Below, piece by piece: positions 9,538-18,489 of a stretch of 64,000 bases of DNA; position 1 is the first letter of the stretch; every line of letters begins with the position of its first letter. The stretch is from Opitutia bacterium (lineage in GTDB: Bacteria; Verrucomicrobiota; Verrucomicrobiia; Opitutales; Opitutaceae): positions 1 through 64,000 of the forward strand of contig CANJLB010000012.1 in assembly GCA_947475065.1 (NCBI GenBank). The letters are read 5' to 3'. The translations under genes and the position numbers were made by a program. The notes under the pieces were generated by a model, which saw only the letters and a list, made by a program, of their open reading frames with translations, made no database searches and was not told the origin of the DNA.

Positions 9538-10452
9538 ATGACCGCCGCCTCCTCCGCTCCCGCCTCCGCTTCGCTGGCCCTGCTGCGCCGGCTGGAATGG
9601 CGCGTGCGCCACGCGGTTGAAAACATCCTCAGCGGTGAATACCGCTCGGCCATTCGCGGACGCGGCATGGAGTTCGACCAGGTTGTGCGCTATGAGTTTG
9701 GTGACGATGTGCGCGACATTGACTGGAATGTCACCGCCCGCCTCGGCGAACCCTACCGCAAAAAATTTGTGGAGGAACGCGAGGTCACTGTGCTCGTCGT
9801 TTTCGAAGACACGCCCAGCCTGCAGTTCGGCTCCGGGGCGCAGTCGAAACGCGAGGTGCTGCTCGAGCTCGCCGGTCTCGTGATGCTCCTCGGGGCGGTC
9901 AACCGCGACCGCGTTGGCTTCCTCCACACCACGCCTGGCGGCTACCTGCTGCGCGAGCCCGTGCGTGGTCGCGGTCAGATTCTGCACGCCGCCTCCTCGC
10001 TGCTCTCGCAGCCGCCGCCGCCGCTCGCCAACCCGGCCACTCCGACCTGCACCCTGCCTTGGAAGCTGCTTGCCCGGGCCGCTCCGCGCCACAGCATCCT
10101 CATCTGGCTCGGCGACTTCCCCGCGGGCCCCGCGCCCGAGGGCTGGGCGGTGCTCCAGCGCCGCTACCAGACCATGGGCTTTCGCACGGACGACCCGTGG
10201 GACCGCGCCCTGCCCGCCGGCGAAACCTTCGCGGCGTACGATCCTGTCGCCGGCCGGCTCGTCACCCTGGAAAACTCCGCCGCCGAGCGCGCCGCCCATG
10301 CCACATGGCGCCGCCGGCGCGAAGAAAGTTGGGCGGCGCTTTTTCCCGACGTGCAAAGCCGCCTCACTGTCGGCACCGATGAGGACCGGCTTGACGCGCT
10401 CGTGCGTTTTTTCCACGCCCGCATGGGCACCGGCGGTGCCAGGCCCATGTAA
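9538..10452 (+). CDS. DUF58 domain protein
   Basis: A 304-aa cytoplasmic protein of the DUF58 family, constantly found next to MoxR and VWA genes. Signature segments are EYRSAIRGRGMEFDQVVRYEFGDDVRDIDWNVTARLGEPYRKKFVEEREVTVLVVFED (described here only as positions ~40-100) with the invariant DVRxIDWNxTAR core. The second half resembles a degenerate VWA fold. The stop is followed after 4 bases by the batA ATG, so the two are very likely co-translated. Its molecular function is not established. Confidence 0.9.
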   Translation: MTAASSAPASASLALLRRLEWRVRHAVENILSGEYRSAIRGRGMEFDQVVRYEFGDDVRDIDWNVTARLGEPYRKKFVEEREVTVLVVFEDTPSLQFGSGAQSKREVLLELAGLVMLLGAVNRDRVGFLHTTPGGYLLREPVRGRGQILHAASSLLSQPPPPLANPATPTCTLPWKLLARAAPRHSILIWLGDFPAGPAPEGWAVLQRRYQTMGFRTDDPWDRALPAGETFAAYDPVAGRLVTLENSAAERAAHATWRRRREESWAALFPDVQSRLTVGTDEDRLDALVRFFHARMGTGGARPM

Positions 10453-10456
10453 CCAG

Positions 10457-11884
10457 ATGCCCGCCCCGCTCTCCAGCCACCTGGCATTCGTCACCTCCAA
10501 TTTGCGGCTCGCCAGCCCGCTCTGGCTGCTCGCGCTGCTGCTCATCCCGGCGGCGCTGTGGCTGCGCGGACGGCGCGCGGTGCCGGTGCTGCTCGTGCCG
10601 TTCGCCGCCCTGTGGCACCGGCCCTCGGCCGTGTCGCCCTCGCGCTGGCGTGCGATGCTCGCCGGATTCGCGCTCATGCTGCTCGCGTTCGCCCTAGCCC
10701 GCCCACAGCGCGTCGAGGACAGGGTCATCGAGCGCACCGAGGGCTATGACCTCGTGCTGTGCATTGATCTCTCCGGCTCGATGCTGGCCGAGGACTTTGA
10801 AAAGGATGGCCGCCGTTACAACCGTCTCCAAACGGTCAAGCCCGTCATCGAGTCCTTCATCGCCCAGCGCCCCAACGACCGCATCGGCGTCGCCGTGTTT
10901 GGCGAACACGCCTATACGCTCGCGCCACTCACCTTCGACCACGCATGGCTCTCCGCGCAGGTTAACCGCCTCCGCATTGGTCTCGTCGGCCCCGACCGCA
11001 CCGCCATCGGTGACGGCCTTGGGGTCGCGCTCACCCGCCTCGAGCAGTCCGCTCGCGAGGCCAACGGCCGCCGGCAGGGTGCGTTCATTGTCCTCCTCAC
11101 CGATGGCGAGAACAACAGCGGCGCGCTCGCCCCCGAACAGGCCGCCAACATCGCCAAATCGCGCGGCATTCCCATCTACACCATCGGCGCGGGCCGCAGC
11201 GGCTTCGTGCCGATGCCCAATCTTGACGAGGCGGGCCGGCCAACGGGAAGCTACCGCACGGTGCTATCCGACCTCGATGAGCGCCCGCTCCGCGCCATCG
11301 CCGAACAGACTGGCGGGGGATTTTTCCGTGCCGATGACACGCGCACCGTCGAGGAAGCGTTCAAAGCGATCAACCGGGCCCAAAAAATCGAGTTCGAGGC
11401 GAAAAGCCACCTGGTCACCACCGAGCTGTTCGCATGGCTCGCCGCCCCAGGTCTCGCGTGCATGGCGCTGGCCGCGCTGGGAGCCGGCCGGCCGATCGAA
11501 ATAACGGCAGCCGTAGGCAGCCCCAATCCGCCCGGAAGCCACGAGGCCTTCTCTCCCCTTCCGGCCCGGTTGCCCCTGTTTGTTCCTGCGCTCCCACAAC
11601 CTCCGGCCATCCCGCCGCCACTGCCCACGCCAAAGCCCGATCTCTGGCTGGTGCTGGGCGCGATCGTCGTTGTTGGATTAAATGTCTGGATCGGATTCCG
11701 CAGAGAAATGCTTGCATCGGGTGTCCACTCGCACGCTTTTGGCCGGGCCCTCGGTCAAATTCTAGGACCAGGGATTATCGTTTTGCTCTTTCGCATCGGG
11801 AAAAGATTCAGAAACCCACGTTCATCCGTACAAATCATGTTCTGGAGTTCGTTGCTCAAACTGGTGGGGATGCTGCAAGGTTAG
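10457..11884 (+). CDS. batA: BatA-like VWA-domain membrane protein with long C-terminal extension
   Basis: A 475-aa inner-membrane protein with two N-terminal transmembrane helices (about 19-36 and 65-82). A periplasmic von Willebrand A domain with a complete MIDAS motif DLSGS (104-108) follows, with LLTDGENNSG and YTIGAG further on. BatA proteins usually stop soon after a third helix, near residue 330. Here that helix (FAWLAAPGLACMALAALGAG) is followed by a proline-rich linker, another hydrophobic segment (LWLVLGAIVVVGLNVWIGF) and an unrelated basic tail. The tail could be an acquired extension or the product of an old frameshift. ATG at 10457 directly after DUF58. Confidence 0.9.
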   Translation: MPAPLSSHLAFVTSNLRLASPLWLLALLLIPAALWLRGRRAVPVLLVPFAALWHRPSAVSPSRWRAMLAGFALMLLAFALARPQRVEDRVIERTEGYDLVLCIDLSGSMLAEDFEKDGRRYNRLQTVKPVIESFIAQRPNDRIGVAVFGEHAYTLAPLTFDHAWLSAQVNRLRIGLVGPDRTAIGDGLGVALTRLEQSAREANGRRQGAFIVLLTDGENNSGALAPEQAANIAKSRGIPIYTIGAGRSGFVPMPNLDEAGRPTGSYRTVLSDLDERPLRAIAEQTGGGFFRADDTRTVEEAFKAINRAQKIEFEAKSHLVTTELFAWLAAPGLACMALAALGAGRPIEITAAVGSPNPPGSHEAFSPLPARLPLFVPALPQPPAIPPPLPTPKPDLWLVLGAIVVVGLNVWIGFRREMLASGVHSHAFGRALGQILGPGIIVLLFRIGKRFRNPRSSVQIMFWSSLLKLVGMLQG

Positions 11885-11934
11885 CAAACCACCCCTCCAT
11901 AGACGAAAGCTCACCCGATTATCTGCTGTTTCGC

Positions 11935-13890
11935 ATGAATTTTGCCTCGCCCCATGTTCTCTGGCTCCTGCTCGCACCCGCCTTGTGGCTGGTGTGGGAG
12001 TCCTCGCGCCGCACCCGCTCAGTCGGTGCCGATCACCCCAAAATTCTCCGTGCCGAGGCCGGCGCAAATTCCTTAAATTTTACCGCACCGCCGGCTTTCA
12101 GCTCCTCGGCCCTTCAGCCGTTGCCGCACACCAGCAGCCGTCGCGTCCGCTGGCGTTTGCAAGCCGGCCTCGCCGTCACGCTGCTAGCGCTCGCCCAGCC
12201 GCAATGGGGCCGCATTGAGGAGCCGGTCTTTGTGCAGGCGCGCGACATCCTGATCGCCGTTGATCTCTCACGCTCGATGCTCGCGCCCGACGTGAAGCCC
12301 TCGCGGCTGGAACGTGCCCGGCTGCTCGTGACCAGCCTGCTCGAAAAGCTGCACGGCGAACGCGTCGGCCTCGTCGTGTTTTCCGGCACTGCGTTTCTGC
12401 AAAGCCCCCTTAGCGGCGACTACGAGATCCTCCGGGAGTTTCTCCCCGCGCTCGGCCCCGACTACTTGCCGGAGGGGGGCACCAATTTTTCCGCCCTCGC
12501 CGACACCGCGCTGGCCGCGTTTGGCAACGGCAGCGCGGCCGACCGCTTTCTCATCGTCCTCAGCGACGGTGAGGCCAACGATGATGACTGGAAGTCGCGG
12601 TTGGATGAACTCAAGGCCAGGGGCGTCCGCGTCATCGGCCTCGGCGTCGGCACGGGCGAGGGTGCGATGATCCCGGATGGCACGGGCCAGTTCGTGAAGG
12701 ACGAGCGCGGCGCGGTCGTGCTCTCCCGGCTCGACAGCTCCACGCTGCGCGGGCTCGCCGACGCCACGGGCGGCGCCTATGCCGACGCAAGCGGCTGGGT
12801 GGACCTCGCGCTACTGTTGGAGGACACCGTTGAGCGCGGCCAGCGCGGAGCGTTCCGCGAGGCCGGCCGCGTGCACCTCGCCGAGCGTTTCCAATGGGTG
12901 CTCGCCCCCGCGCTGCTGCTGCTCGCGTGGAGTTTCTGGCGCGAATTTCCTGTCCGCCCCGGCCCCCGCTCACTCGCGCTGCGCACGGATCGGGAGCCAG
13001 GAAACCCGCCCACGACCGCCGCCACGCTGCTCATCCTTGCTTCCTGCCTGCTTCTTCCCCCGCCCGGTTTCGCCGTCGTCACCCGCTCCGACGCCAACGG
13101 CAAAGAAACCTCCCCGCTCCCCAGGCTCGTCTCCCGCCTCGCCGCCACACCCAACGCGCGCGCCGCTGACTGGGCCGACCTGGCCAACGAAACACTCACG
13201 TGGGGCAACGAGCTCAAATCCGGGCAAAAGCCCGTGTCCGAAGGCCCGGTGCGCGACGGTCTCGCCGCCGTCGAACTCGGAACAAAACTCGACGCCAAGG
13301 CTGCCGACTGGCCGAGTCTGCGCGCCGCACTGGAAAAGCTCCTCGAAAAATCCGACGAGCAAAAATCACCGCAGGACAAGTCAGACCAGCAGCAACCCAA
13401 TCCATCCAAGGACCAAGACCAGACCAAAGACCAAGGCCAGCCAAAGGATCAGCAGCCAAACCAATCGCAATCATCGCAGTCCGCCCAAAACCAGCCGGGC
13501 AACCCCTCGTCGCAGCAACCGCCCTCCTCCCAGCCGCCGGACAAACAAGAGCAAGGCGAGCCGTCCACACCGCAAAACGGCAAGGACCAAAATCCCAACC
13601 CCTCCTCCCCTTCCGACGAGCCGCCGCCACGTTCCAGCCAGCAGACGTTGGGTGAAATGAACTCCGCGGGCGACCAGAAGCCACCGCCCGCACCCGACGA
13701 AATGCAACAGGTCGGCGGAGGACCCTCCAATGCGCGCACCGCCGCCGCCAACGCCCCCACCGACCCCGCGCTCCTTCTCCAGCTACAGAAACTCGACGAG
13801 CTCCGCAACCAGGATTCCCCTGTGCGACTCTACCAGCTCATGCAGCAGCAAGAAGACCGCCCGCCCGCCAGCAAAAACCACAACTGGTAA
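11935..13890 (+). CDS. batB: BatB-like VWA protein fused to a BatC-like Gln/Pro-rich tail
   Basis: A 651-aa protein. The first ~340 residues are BatB: two N-terminal helices, then a VWA domain with MIDAS DLSRS (110-114), LSDGEANDDDW and a closing helix (WVLAPALLLLAWSFW). The second half has another hydrophobic segment, an alpha-helical part (about 400-480) and a ~130-residue low-complexity tail rich in Gln, Pro, Ser and Lys. It ends in LDELRNQDSPVRLYQLMQQ and NW, resembling the end of BatC. In Bacteroidetes and spirochaetes BatB and BatC are separate, so this looks like a fusion. The ATG at 11935 is 50 bases after batA, and the next gene begins 9 bases after the stop. Confidence 0.88.
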   Translation: MNFASPHVLWLLLAPALWLVWESSRRTRSVGADHPKILRAEAGANSLNFTAPPAFSSSALQPLPHTSSRRVRWRLQAGLAVTLLALAQPQWGRIEEPVFVQARDILIAVDLSRSMLAPDVKPSRLERARLLVTSLLEKLHGERVGLVVFSGTAFLQSPLSGDYEILREFLPALGPDYLPEGGTNFSALADTALAAFGNGSAADRFLIVLSDGEANDDDWKSRLDELKARGVRVIGLGVGTGEGAMIPDGTGQFVKDERGAVVLSRLDSSTLRGLADATGGAYADASGWVDLALLLEDTVERGQRGAFREAGRVHLAERFQWVLAPALLLLAWSFWREFPVRPGPRSLALRTDREPGNPPTTAATLLILASCLLLPPPGFAVVTRSDANGKETSPLPRLVSRLAATPNARAADWADLANETLTWGNELKSGQKPVSEGPVRDGLAAVELGTKLDAKAADWPSLRAALEKLLEKSDEQKSPQDKSDQQQPNPSKDQDQTKDQGQPKDQQPNQSQSSQSAQNQPGNPSSQQPPSSQPPDKQEQGEPSTPQNGKDQNPNPSSPSDEPPPRSSQQTLGEMNSAGDQKPPPAPDEMQQVGGGPSNARTAAANAPTDPALLLQLQKLDELRNQDSPVRLYQLMQQQEDRPPASKNHNW

Positions 13891-13899
13891 CGACCCGCC

Positions 13900-16506
13900 A
13901 TGCGCCGTCTCCGCTTATTCTTAGTACCGCTTCTCCTCGCCCTTGCGTGCCCCGTCCTCTGGGCGCAGACGGCCAGTGTCCACTGGGATCCGCCCGGCGG
14001 CACGCTCGCCACTGGCCAGGCCACCGTGCTCAAGCTCGTTTATGAAAACTGCGCACCCAAGGACAATGCGGCCCCAACCCTGCCTGCGGTGAACGGCCTC
14101 AGCCTCCAGTTTGCCGGCCGCAGCACGAGCGGACGCATCAGCTTCGGCACTCCCGCCGGGGCGTTCACGCAAACCTCCACGGAGCTAACCTACGGTGCGC
14201 TCCTCACGGGCAATCAACCCGTCACCATCCCGACTTTTGCCGTCGAGACCGACAAAGGCCGCCTCACCGTTCCCGCCGCGAACTATGCCGCCAGTGCCGC
14301 CACCATCGGCAACACAGCCATCTCGCTCGACGCCGTCGTGCAATCCCGTTTCGCGCTGCCGGCCGACACCGTGTGGGCCGGCGAAGTGTTCCCGCTCGCC
14401 TACCAGCTGACGGTCCTCCGCCGCTATCCTTCCCAGCTCGCCGGCAACCCGGAATGGGACTCCGCCCCGCTCGTCACCGAAGGGTGGCCGAAGCAGCCCT
14501 CAGCTTCCAATGTCACCCAAGGTGGTGAACCGCGCGAGATGGTCACCTACGACACGCGTGCCTACGCCAAGCGACCGGGCACAGTTGCGTTCAAACCCGT
14601 GAGCCAGCTTGTCTATGTGCAGACGGGCGTGCAAAACTCCCTCTTCAGCGCCCAGCCGATCGTGCAGCAGTTCTCCATCACCAGTGCGCCCGCCAGCCTC
14701 ATCGTGAAGCCGCTCCCTGCGCCGGCGCCCGCAAATTTTTCCGGTGCGGTCGGCCAGTTCTCGCTCGTCGCCAAGGCCGTCCCGCTCACCGCTGCCGTGG
14801 GCGAACCCATTACCTGGACGCTCACGCTCGACGGCACCGGCAACTGGCCCGACCTCGCCAGCCTCCCCCCGCGCAATGTTTCGCGCGACTTCCGCGTCGT
14901 CTCGCCACAGGCCAAGCGCACGCCCGCCGAAGGCAAGCTCTTCGACGTCAACCTCGCCGAGGACATCGTGCTCATCCCCACCAAGCCCGGCACCTATACC
15001 CTCGGCCCCGTGACGATGGCGTGCTTTGACCCCAAGACTGGCCAATACAAAAATATCACGACAGAAAAATTCACCGTCACGGTCACTGGAGCGGCACCCG
15101 TCTCAGCCGGCGCGCAAGAGCCAGGAAACTCCGCCTCCACCGCGACCACACCACCCGCTTCCCCCACCCCGCCCGCAGGCATCCCGCGTGACCCGCTTCC
15201 CGCCGCCCCCCCCACCAGCATACCGCTCGGCCCAAGCGCCTTTTACGCCCTGCTCCTTGCACCCTTCGCCCTCCTCCCAGCCCTCTGGCTCGGCCTTGCC
15301 CTGCGCCGCGCGTGGGAGACCGATCCGCTCCGCCCCGCCCGTTCCGCCCACCGGCGCCTTGCCGCCACGATCGCAAAAATTCAGGTCGGATCCGACGCCC
15401 AGCTCCTCCACCACTGGCGCGCCGACACCGCCACGCTCTTTGGCGTAACTCACGCCGAGCCCACCGCCGTCGCACTGGAAAACAATCCAACCTCCGCTGT
15501 GCCTCAAAATGGGGCTCCTGCGCTCCTGTCGCGTTCCCCTTCCACGCTTCCGGCCTCATCCGTCCCCACCGCCGACTGGCAGTCCCTCTGGCACGACACC
15601 GACCGCGCTCTCTACGGTAAAAAATCCTCCCTGCCCTCCGATTGGCTCCCACGCGCAGAAGCGGCGCTGGCCGCCACGCGCATCCCTCGCTTCCAGCCGC
15701 TCCGGCTCTTCCTCCCGCGCAATCTCTTCCCTCTCGCCACACTTCTGCTGCTTTCCCTGTCTCCGTTCTCTCCGTTTCCGGCTCCGGTGCACGCAGCCGC
15801 ACCCGCCGACACCACGACCGCTGCCTACCGCGAAGGAAAATTCGACGCCGCTGAAAAGTCCGCCCGCTCCGCCCTCGACGCCGCGCCCACCGACTGGACC
15901 GCGCATCACAATCTCTCGCTCGCCCTCGCCCAGCAAAGCCGCTGGCCTGAGTCTGCCGCACATGCGCTCGCCGCCTTCGTACAGCAACCACAGAACCCCG
16001 CGACCCTCTGGCATCTCGACCTCGCGCTCAAAAACGCCGGCTGGATGCCCGACGCCACGCGCCCCTTTCTTGCCGCCGCCCCCCTGGCCCGCCTCGCCGC
16101 CCGCGCGCCGCCCGCATGGTGGCAGGCCGCCGCCCTCATCGCCGCACTGCTCGCCGCCGCCGCACCTGCGCTCTTCCTCTGGCACGCCTATGGCGCGCGC
16201 TACCGCTGGCTTAAACCCGCCGCATGGACCGCCCTGCTCCTCGCCGTCCTGCTCGGCGGCGCTGCTGCCGTGATCCTGCGTCTCTATGGTCCGCTCGCCC
16301 ATCCCAGCTCCGTGCTTGTCTGGCAGGCCACAAAACTCCGATCCATCCCCACCGACGTCGAGACCGGGCAAAAGACCACCCCGCTCTCCGCTGGCCTCGT
16401 CGCCGTGGCGGACAGCAGCTTCCTCGGCGGTCGCTGGTTCCGCCTTGCTTTTCCCAACGGCCAGACCGGCTGGGTGCGTCAGGAGGAATTAGTCAATTTG
16501 TGGTGA
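13900..16506 (+). CDS. batD: BatD-like protein fused to a BatE-like TPR/SH3 module
   Basis: An 868-aa protein with a signal peptide (cleavage near residue 22, WAQ-TAS). Residues ~25-420 carry BatD-type beta-sandwich repeats (WDPPGGTLATGQATVLKLVYEN; FALPADTVWAGEVFPLAYQL; AVGEPITWTLTLDGTGNWPDL). After a helix (about 447-467) and a cytoplasmic loop comes another helix near 605. A short TPR-like region (YREGKFDAAEKSARSAL ... AHHNLSLALAQQSRWPESAAHAL), two helices and a C-terminal SH3-like domain ending FPNGQTGWVRQEELVNLW follow. TPR plus SH3 is the BatE layout, so BatD and BatE appear joined here. Last gene of the operon. Confidence 0.88.
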   Translation: MRRLRLFLVPLLLALACPVLWAQTASVHWDPPGGTLATGQATVLKLVYENCAPKDNAAPTLPAVNGLSLQFAGRSTSGRISFGTPAGAFTQTSTELTYGALLTGNQPVTIPTFAVETDKGRLTVPAANYAASAATIGNTAISLDAVVQSRFALPADTVWAGEVFPLAYQLTVLRRYPSQLAGNPEWDSAPLVTEGWPKQPSASNVTQGGEPREMVTYDTRAYAKRPGTVAFKPVSQLVYVQTGVQNSLFSAQPIVQQFSITSAPASLIVKPLPAPAPANFSGAVGQFSLVAKAVPLTAAVGEPITWTLTLDGTGNWPDLASLPPRNVSRDFRVVSPQAKRTPAEGKLFDVNLAEDIVLIPTKPGTYTLGPVTMACFDPKTGQYKNITTEKFTVTVTGAAPVSAGAQEPGNSASTATTPPASPTPPAGIPRDPLPAAPPTSIPLGPSAFYALLLAPFALLPALWLGLALRRAWETDPLRPARSAHRRLAATIAKIQVGSDAQLLHHWRADTATLFGVTHAEPTAVALENNPTSAVPQNGAPALLSRSPSTLPASSVPTADWQSLWHDTDRALYGKKSSLPSDWLPRAEAALAATRIPRFQPLRLFLPRNLFPLATLLLLSLSPFSPFPAPVHAAAPADTTTAAYREGKFDAAEKSARSALDAAPTDWTAHHNLSLALAQQSRWPESAAHALAAFVQQPQNPATLWHLDLALKNAGWMPDATRPFLAAAPLARLAARAPPAWWQAAALIAALLAAAAPALFLWHAYGARYRWLKPAAWTALLLAVLLGGAAAVILRLYGPLAHPSSVLVWQATKLRSIPTDVETGQKTTPLSAGLVAVADSSFLGGRWFRLAFPNGQTGWVRQEELVNLW

Positions 16507-16555
16507 CGTTCCCAATCTAGGCTCATGCGCCCGCCGGTTTTTCCCTGCTTCTGCT

Positions 16556-17410
16556 GTGTCCTCCTCAACCTACTGTGGGCGCCTCGCGCCATCGCCGACC
16601 GGGCTGCTGCACCTCGGCCATGCGCGGACGTTCTGGGTCGCCGCGCAGCGCGCCCGGCAGGCCGGCGGCATCTTGCTCCTGCGCAGCGATGACCTCGACG
16701 CTGTCCGCTTCCGCCTCGATTTCGTGGATGCGATGCTCGAAGACCTGCGCTGGCTCGGCCTCACATGGCAGGAGCCAATGGTCGCACAAAGCGCCCGCCG
16801 CCCTCGCTACCGCACCGCCCTGGAAAAACTCCACGCCACCGGTCTGATTTTCCCCTGCGCGCGCTCACGGCGCGACGTGATCGAGGCCGCGAGCGCCCCC
16901 CATGAGCCGCACGCCGGCGGGGTCCACGACGAGCCGGTCTATCCCGAGCATTTCCGCCCGGAAAACCACGTGCCGCTGCCCCCGCTGGATGAGAAAATCT
17001 CCGTGAACTGGCGCTTCCGCGTGCCGATCGGGGAGACCGTCATGTTCACAGACGGTCACCATGGGCCGCAAAGCGCCCTCGCGGGCCGCCAGTTTGGCGA
17101 CTTTCTCGTCTGGCGCAAAGATGACACACCCAGCTACCAGCTCGCCTGTGCCGTGGATGACGCCGAGATGGGAATCACTGAGGTGGTGCGTGGCGACGAC
17201 CTCATCCGCTCGACCTTCCGCCAAATTCTGCTGCTGCGCGCGCTCGGGGCGGAGCCGCCGGCGTATTATCATTGCCGGCTGATGCTCGACGAGCATGGCG
17301 AACGCCTCGCCAAGCGCCACGACGCGCTCAGTCTGCGAGCCCTCCGCGAGCAAGGCGTGACACCTGAGTCGGTCATTCGGAAATTTGATTCAGAAGCCAA
17401 GAAACCATGA
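16556..17410 (+). CDS. gluQ: Glutamyl-Q tRNA(Asp) synthetase-like protein
   Basis: A 284-aa truncated class I synthetase of the GluRS type, which in characterised members glutamylates queuosine in tRNA(Asp). The opening GRLAPSPTGLLHLGHARTFW contains the HIGH-class motif HLGHA, and the KMSKS-like motif is AKRHDALSLR (about 251-260). No anticodon-binding domain is present, as expected for GluQRS. The zinc-binding cysteines of canonical GluQRS appear mostly missing (only FPCAR remains; the later YPGTC-type motif is YPEHF). The start is a GTG at 16556. The last residues and the stop codon are encoded by an inverted-repeat arm (17388-17406). Confidence 0.85.
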   Translation: MSSSTYCGRLAPSPTGLLHLGHARTFWVAAQRARQAGGILLLRSDDLDAVRFRLDFVDAMLEDLRWLGLTWQEPMVAQSARRPRYRTALEKLHATGLIFPCARSRRDVIEAASAPHEPHAGGVHDEPVYPEHFRPENHVPLPPLDEKISVNWRFRVPIGETVMFTDGHHGPQSALAGRQFGDFLVWRKDDTPSYQLACAVDDAEMGITEVVRGDDLIRSTFRQILLLRALGAEPPAYYHCRLMLDEHGERLAKRHDALSLRALREQGVTPESVIRKFDSEAKKP

Positions 17411-17533
17411 AGCCAGAATCGGAAATGTCCGTCCAGCCGAACAGACCTGCCCATTCCTGATTTCCTGAGTTCCAGATTTAATCCGACTTTGGTTATGCCA
17501 ATTTCAGGCTTCTCGGTTTCTTGGCTTCTGAAT
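17388..17533. repeat. 19-bp perfect inverted repeat spanning gluQ end and mogA upstream region
   Basis: Arm 17388-17406 (ATTCAGAAGCCAAGAAACC) is the exact reverse complement of 17515-17533. The 108-base centre contains further partial copies of the GAAGCC/GGCTTC string. A related palindrome lies at 53489-53525. The left arm encodes the gluQ C-terminus. Confidence 0.85.
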
Positions 17534-17544
17534 TAACTCACTCC

Positions 17545-18072
17545 GTGTCACCGAAAATCGGGGTCCTCAACATCTCTGACCGGGCCAGCGCGGGAGTCTA
17601 CGAAGACACTCCCGGCAAGGCGTGCGTCGCATTGCTGCGCGAGTGGCTGGTAACACCGTTTGAGACTGACTACAAGATCATCCCCGACGAGCGTGCCGTG
17701 ATCGAGGCGGAGCTGCGGCGCATGGCCGACGAAGCGGGCTGCTGCCTCGTGGTCACGACCGGCGGCACCGGCCCCGCGCCGCGCGATGTGACGCCGGAAG
17801 CCACCGCCGCCGTGTGCGAAAAAATGCTGCCCGGCTTCGGCGAGCTGATGCGCGCGACGTCGCTGAAGTTTGTGCCGACCGCCATCCTCTCACGGCAGAC
17901 CGCCGGCGTGCGCGGCAAGACCCTCATCGTCAACCTGCCCGGCCGGCCCAAGGCCATTCGAGAGAATCTGGAGGCGGTTTTCCCGGCGATCCCTTATTGT
18001 GTGGACCTGATCGGCGGGCCGCGACTGGAGGCGGATGAGAGGGTGATGAAGGTTTTCCGGCCAGGGGCGTGA
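17545..18072 (+). CDS. mog: MogA/MoaB-like molybdopterin adenylyltransferase
   Basis: A 175-aa protein of the MogA/MoaB family, which adenylylates molybdopterin in molybdenum cofactor synthesis. Marks are IGVLNISDRASAGVYEDTPG at the N-terminus, the TGGTGPAPRDVTPEAT loop (about 76-91) and GKTLIVNLPGRPKAIRENLEAV near the C-terminus. The start is taken as the GTG at 17545, directly before the first strand; a TTG at 17521 inside the inverted repeat would add eight residues. No other Moco gene is nearby. Confidence 0.88.
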   Translation: MSPKIGVLNISDRASAGVYEDTPGKACVALLREWLVTPFETDYKIIPDERAVIEAELRRMADEAGCCLVVTTGGTGPAPRDVTPEATAAVCEKMLPGFGELMRATSLKFVPTAILSRQTAGVRGKTLIVNLPGRPKAIRENLEAVFPAIPYCVDLIGGPRLEADERVMKVFRPGA

Positions 18073-18489
18073 AGCAAAGGACGTTTTTTAACCGCTAATG
18101 GACACGAATTAACGCGAATTATCAGAGGCAGACAGAAGCCCAAACCTCAAAATCGGCCACGGAATATTGGCCGCAAAAAGGCGCGAAGAGTCGCAAATAG
18201 AACCCCGGAGCAGGCGGTCTTTTCTGTATTCGGCGAAACTGCATCAGGTTTGGGAGCACTTAAAAACCCTGAAAAACCCCGAAAAACCCTGAATTACCCC
18301 GAATAACACCGACTTACGCAGCTGAAAAACGACGCGTGATTTTGGGCAAGTTTGGGAGTCCAAGAGCCGCGACAAGGCGGATTTGCATAGGTTTGGGAGT
18401 GATTTAACGGGCTGCAAGGCGGGTGCACGATGATTGCAGCCAGCGTGCCGAGCTGCCGCCATCTGGCTCCCGAGATTGATCGGACGTGC
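18073..18489. other. Repeat-rich intergenic stretch at the left edge of the transposition module
   Basis: No gene is supported in these 417 bases. Contents in order: a palindromic string of the ACACGAATTAACGCGAATT type (18101-18119), then three direct TTTGGGAG sites, and between the first two a run of ~11-base near-repeats AAAAACCC(T/C)G (18261-18305). It separates mog from the convergent ATPase gene and probably contains the left end of the mobile element. Confidence 0.6.
18245..18402. repeat. Three direct TTTGGGAG sites, candidate transposase-binding end
   Basis: CAGGTTTGGGAGC (18245-18257), CAAGTTTGGGAGT (18347-18359) and ATAGGTTTGGGAGT (18387-18400) share the core TTTGGGAG in the same orientation, spaced 102 and 41 bases apart. 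Multiple spaced direct sites at one end are the usual layout of Mu- and Tn7-like elements. No inverted copy was found near the other end. Confidence 0.5.

Noticed and set aside
18261-18305. Possible CRISPR-like array
   Set aside because: The units are only ~11 bases, imperfect and without spacers of constant length; no cas genes are near.
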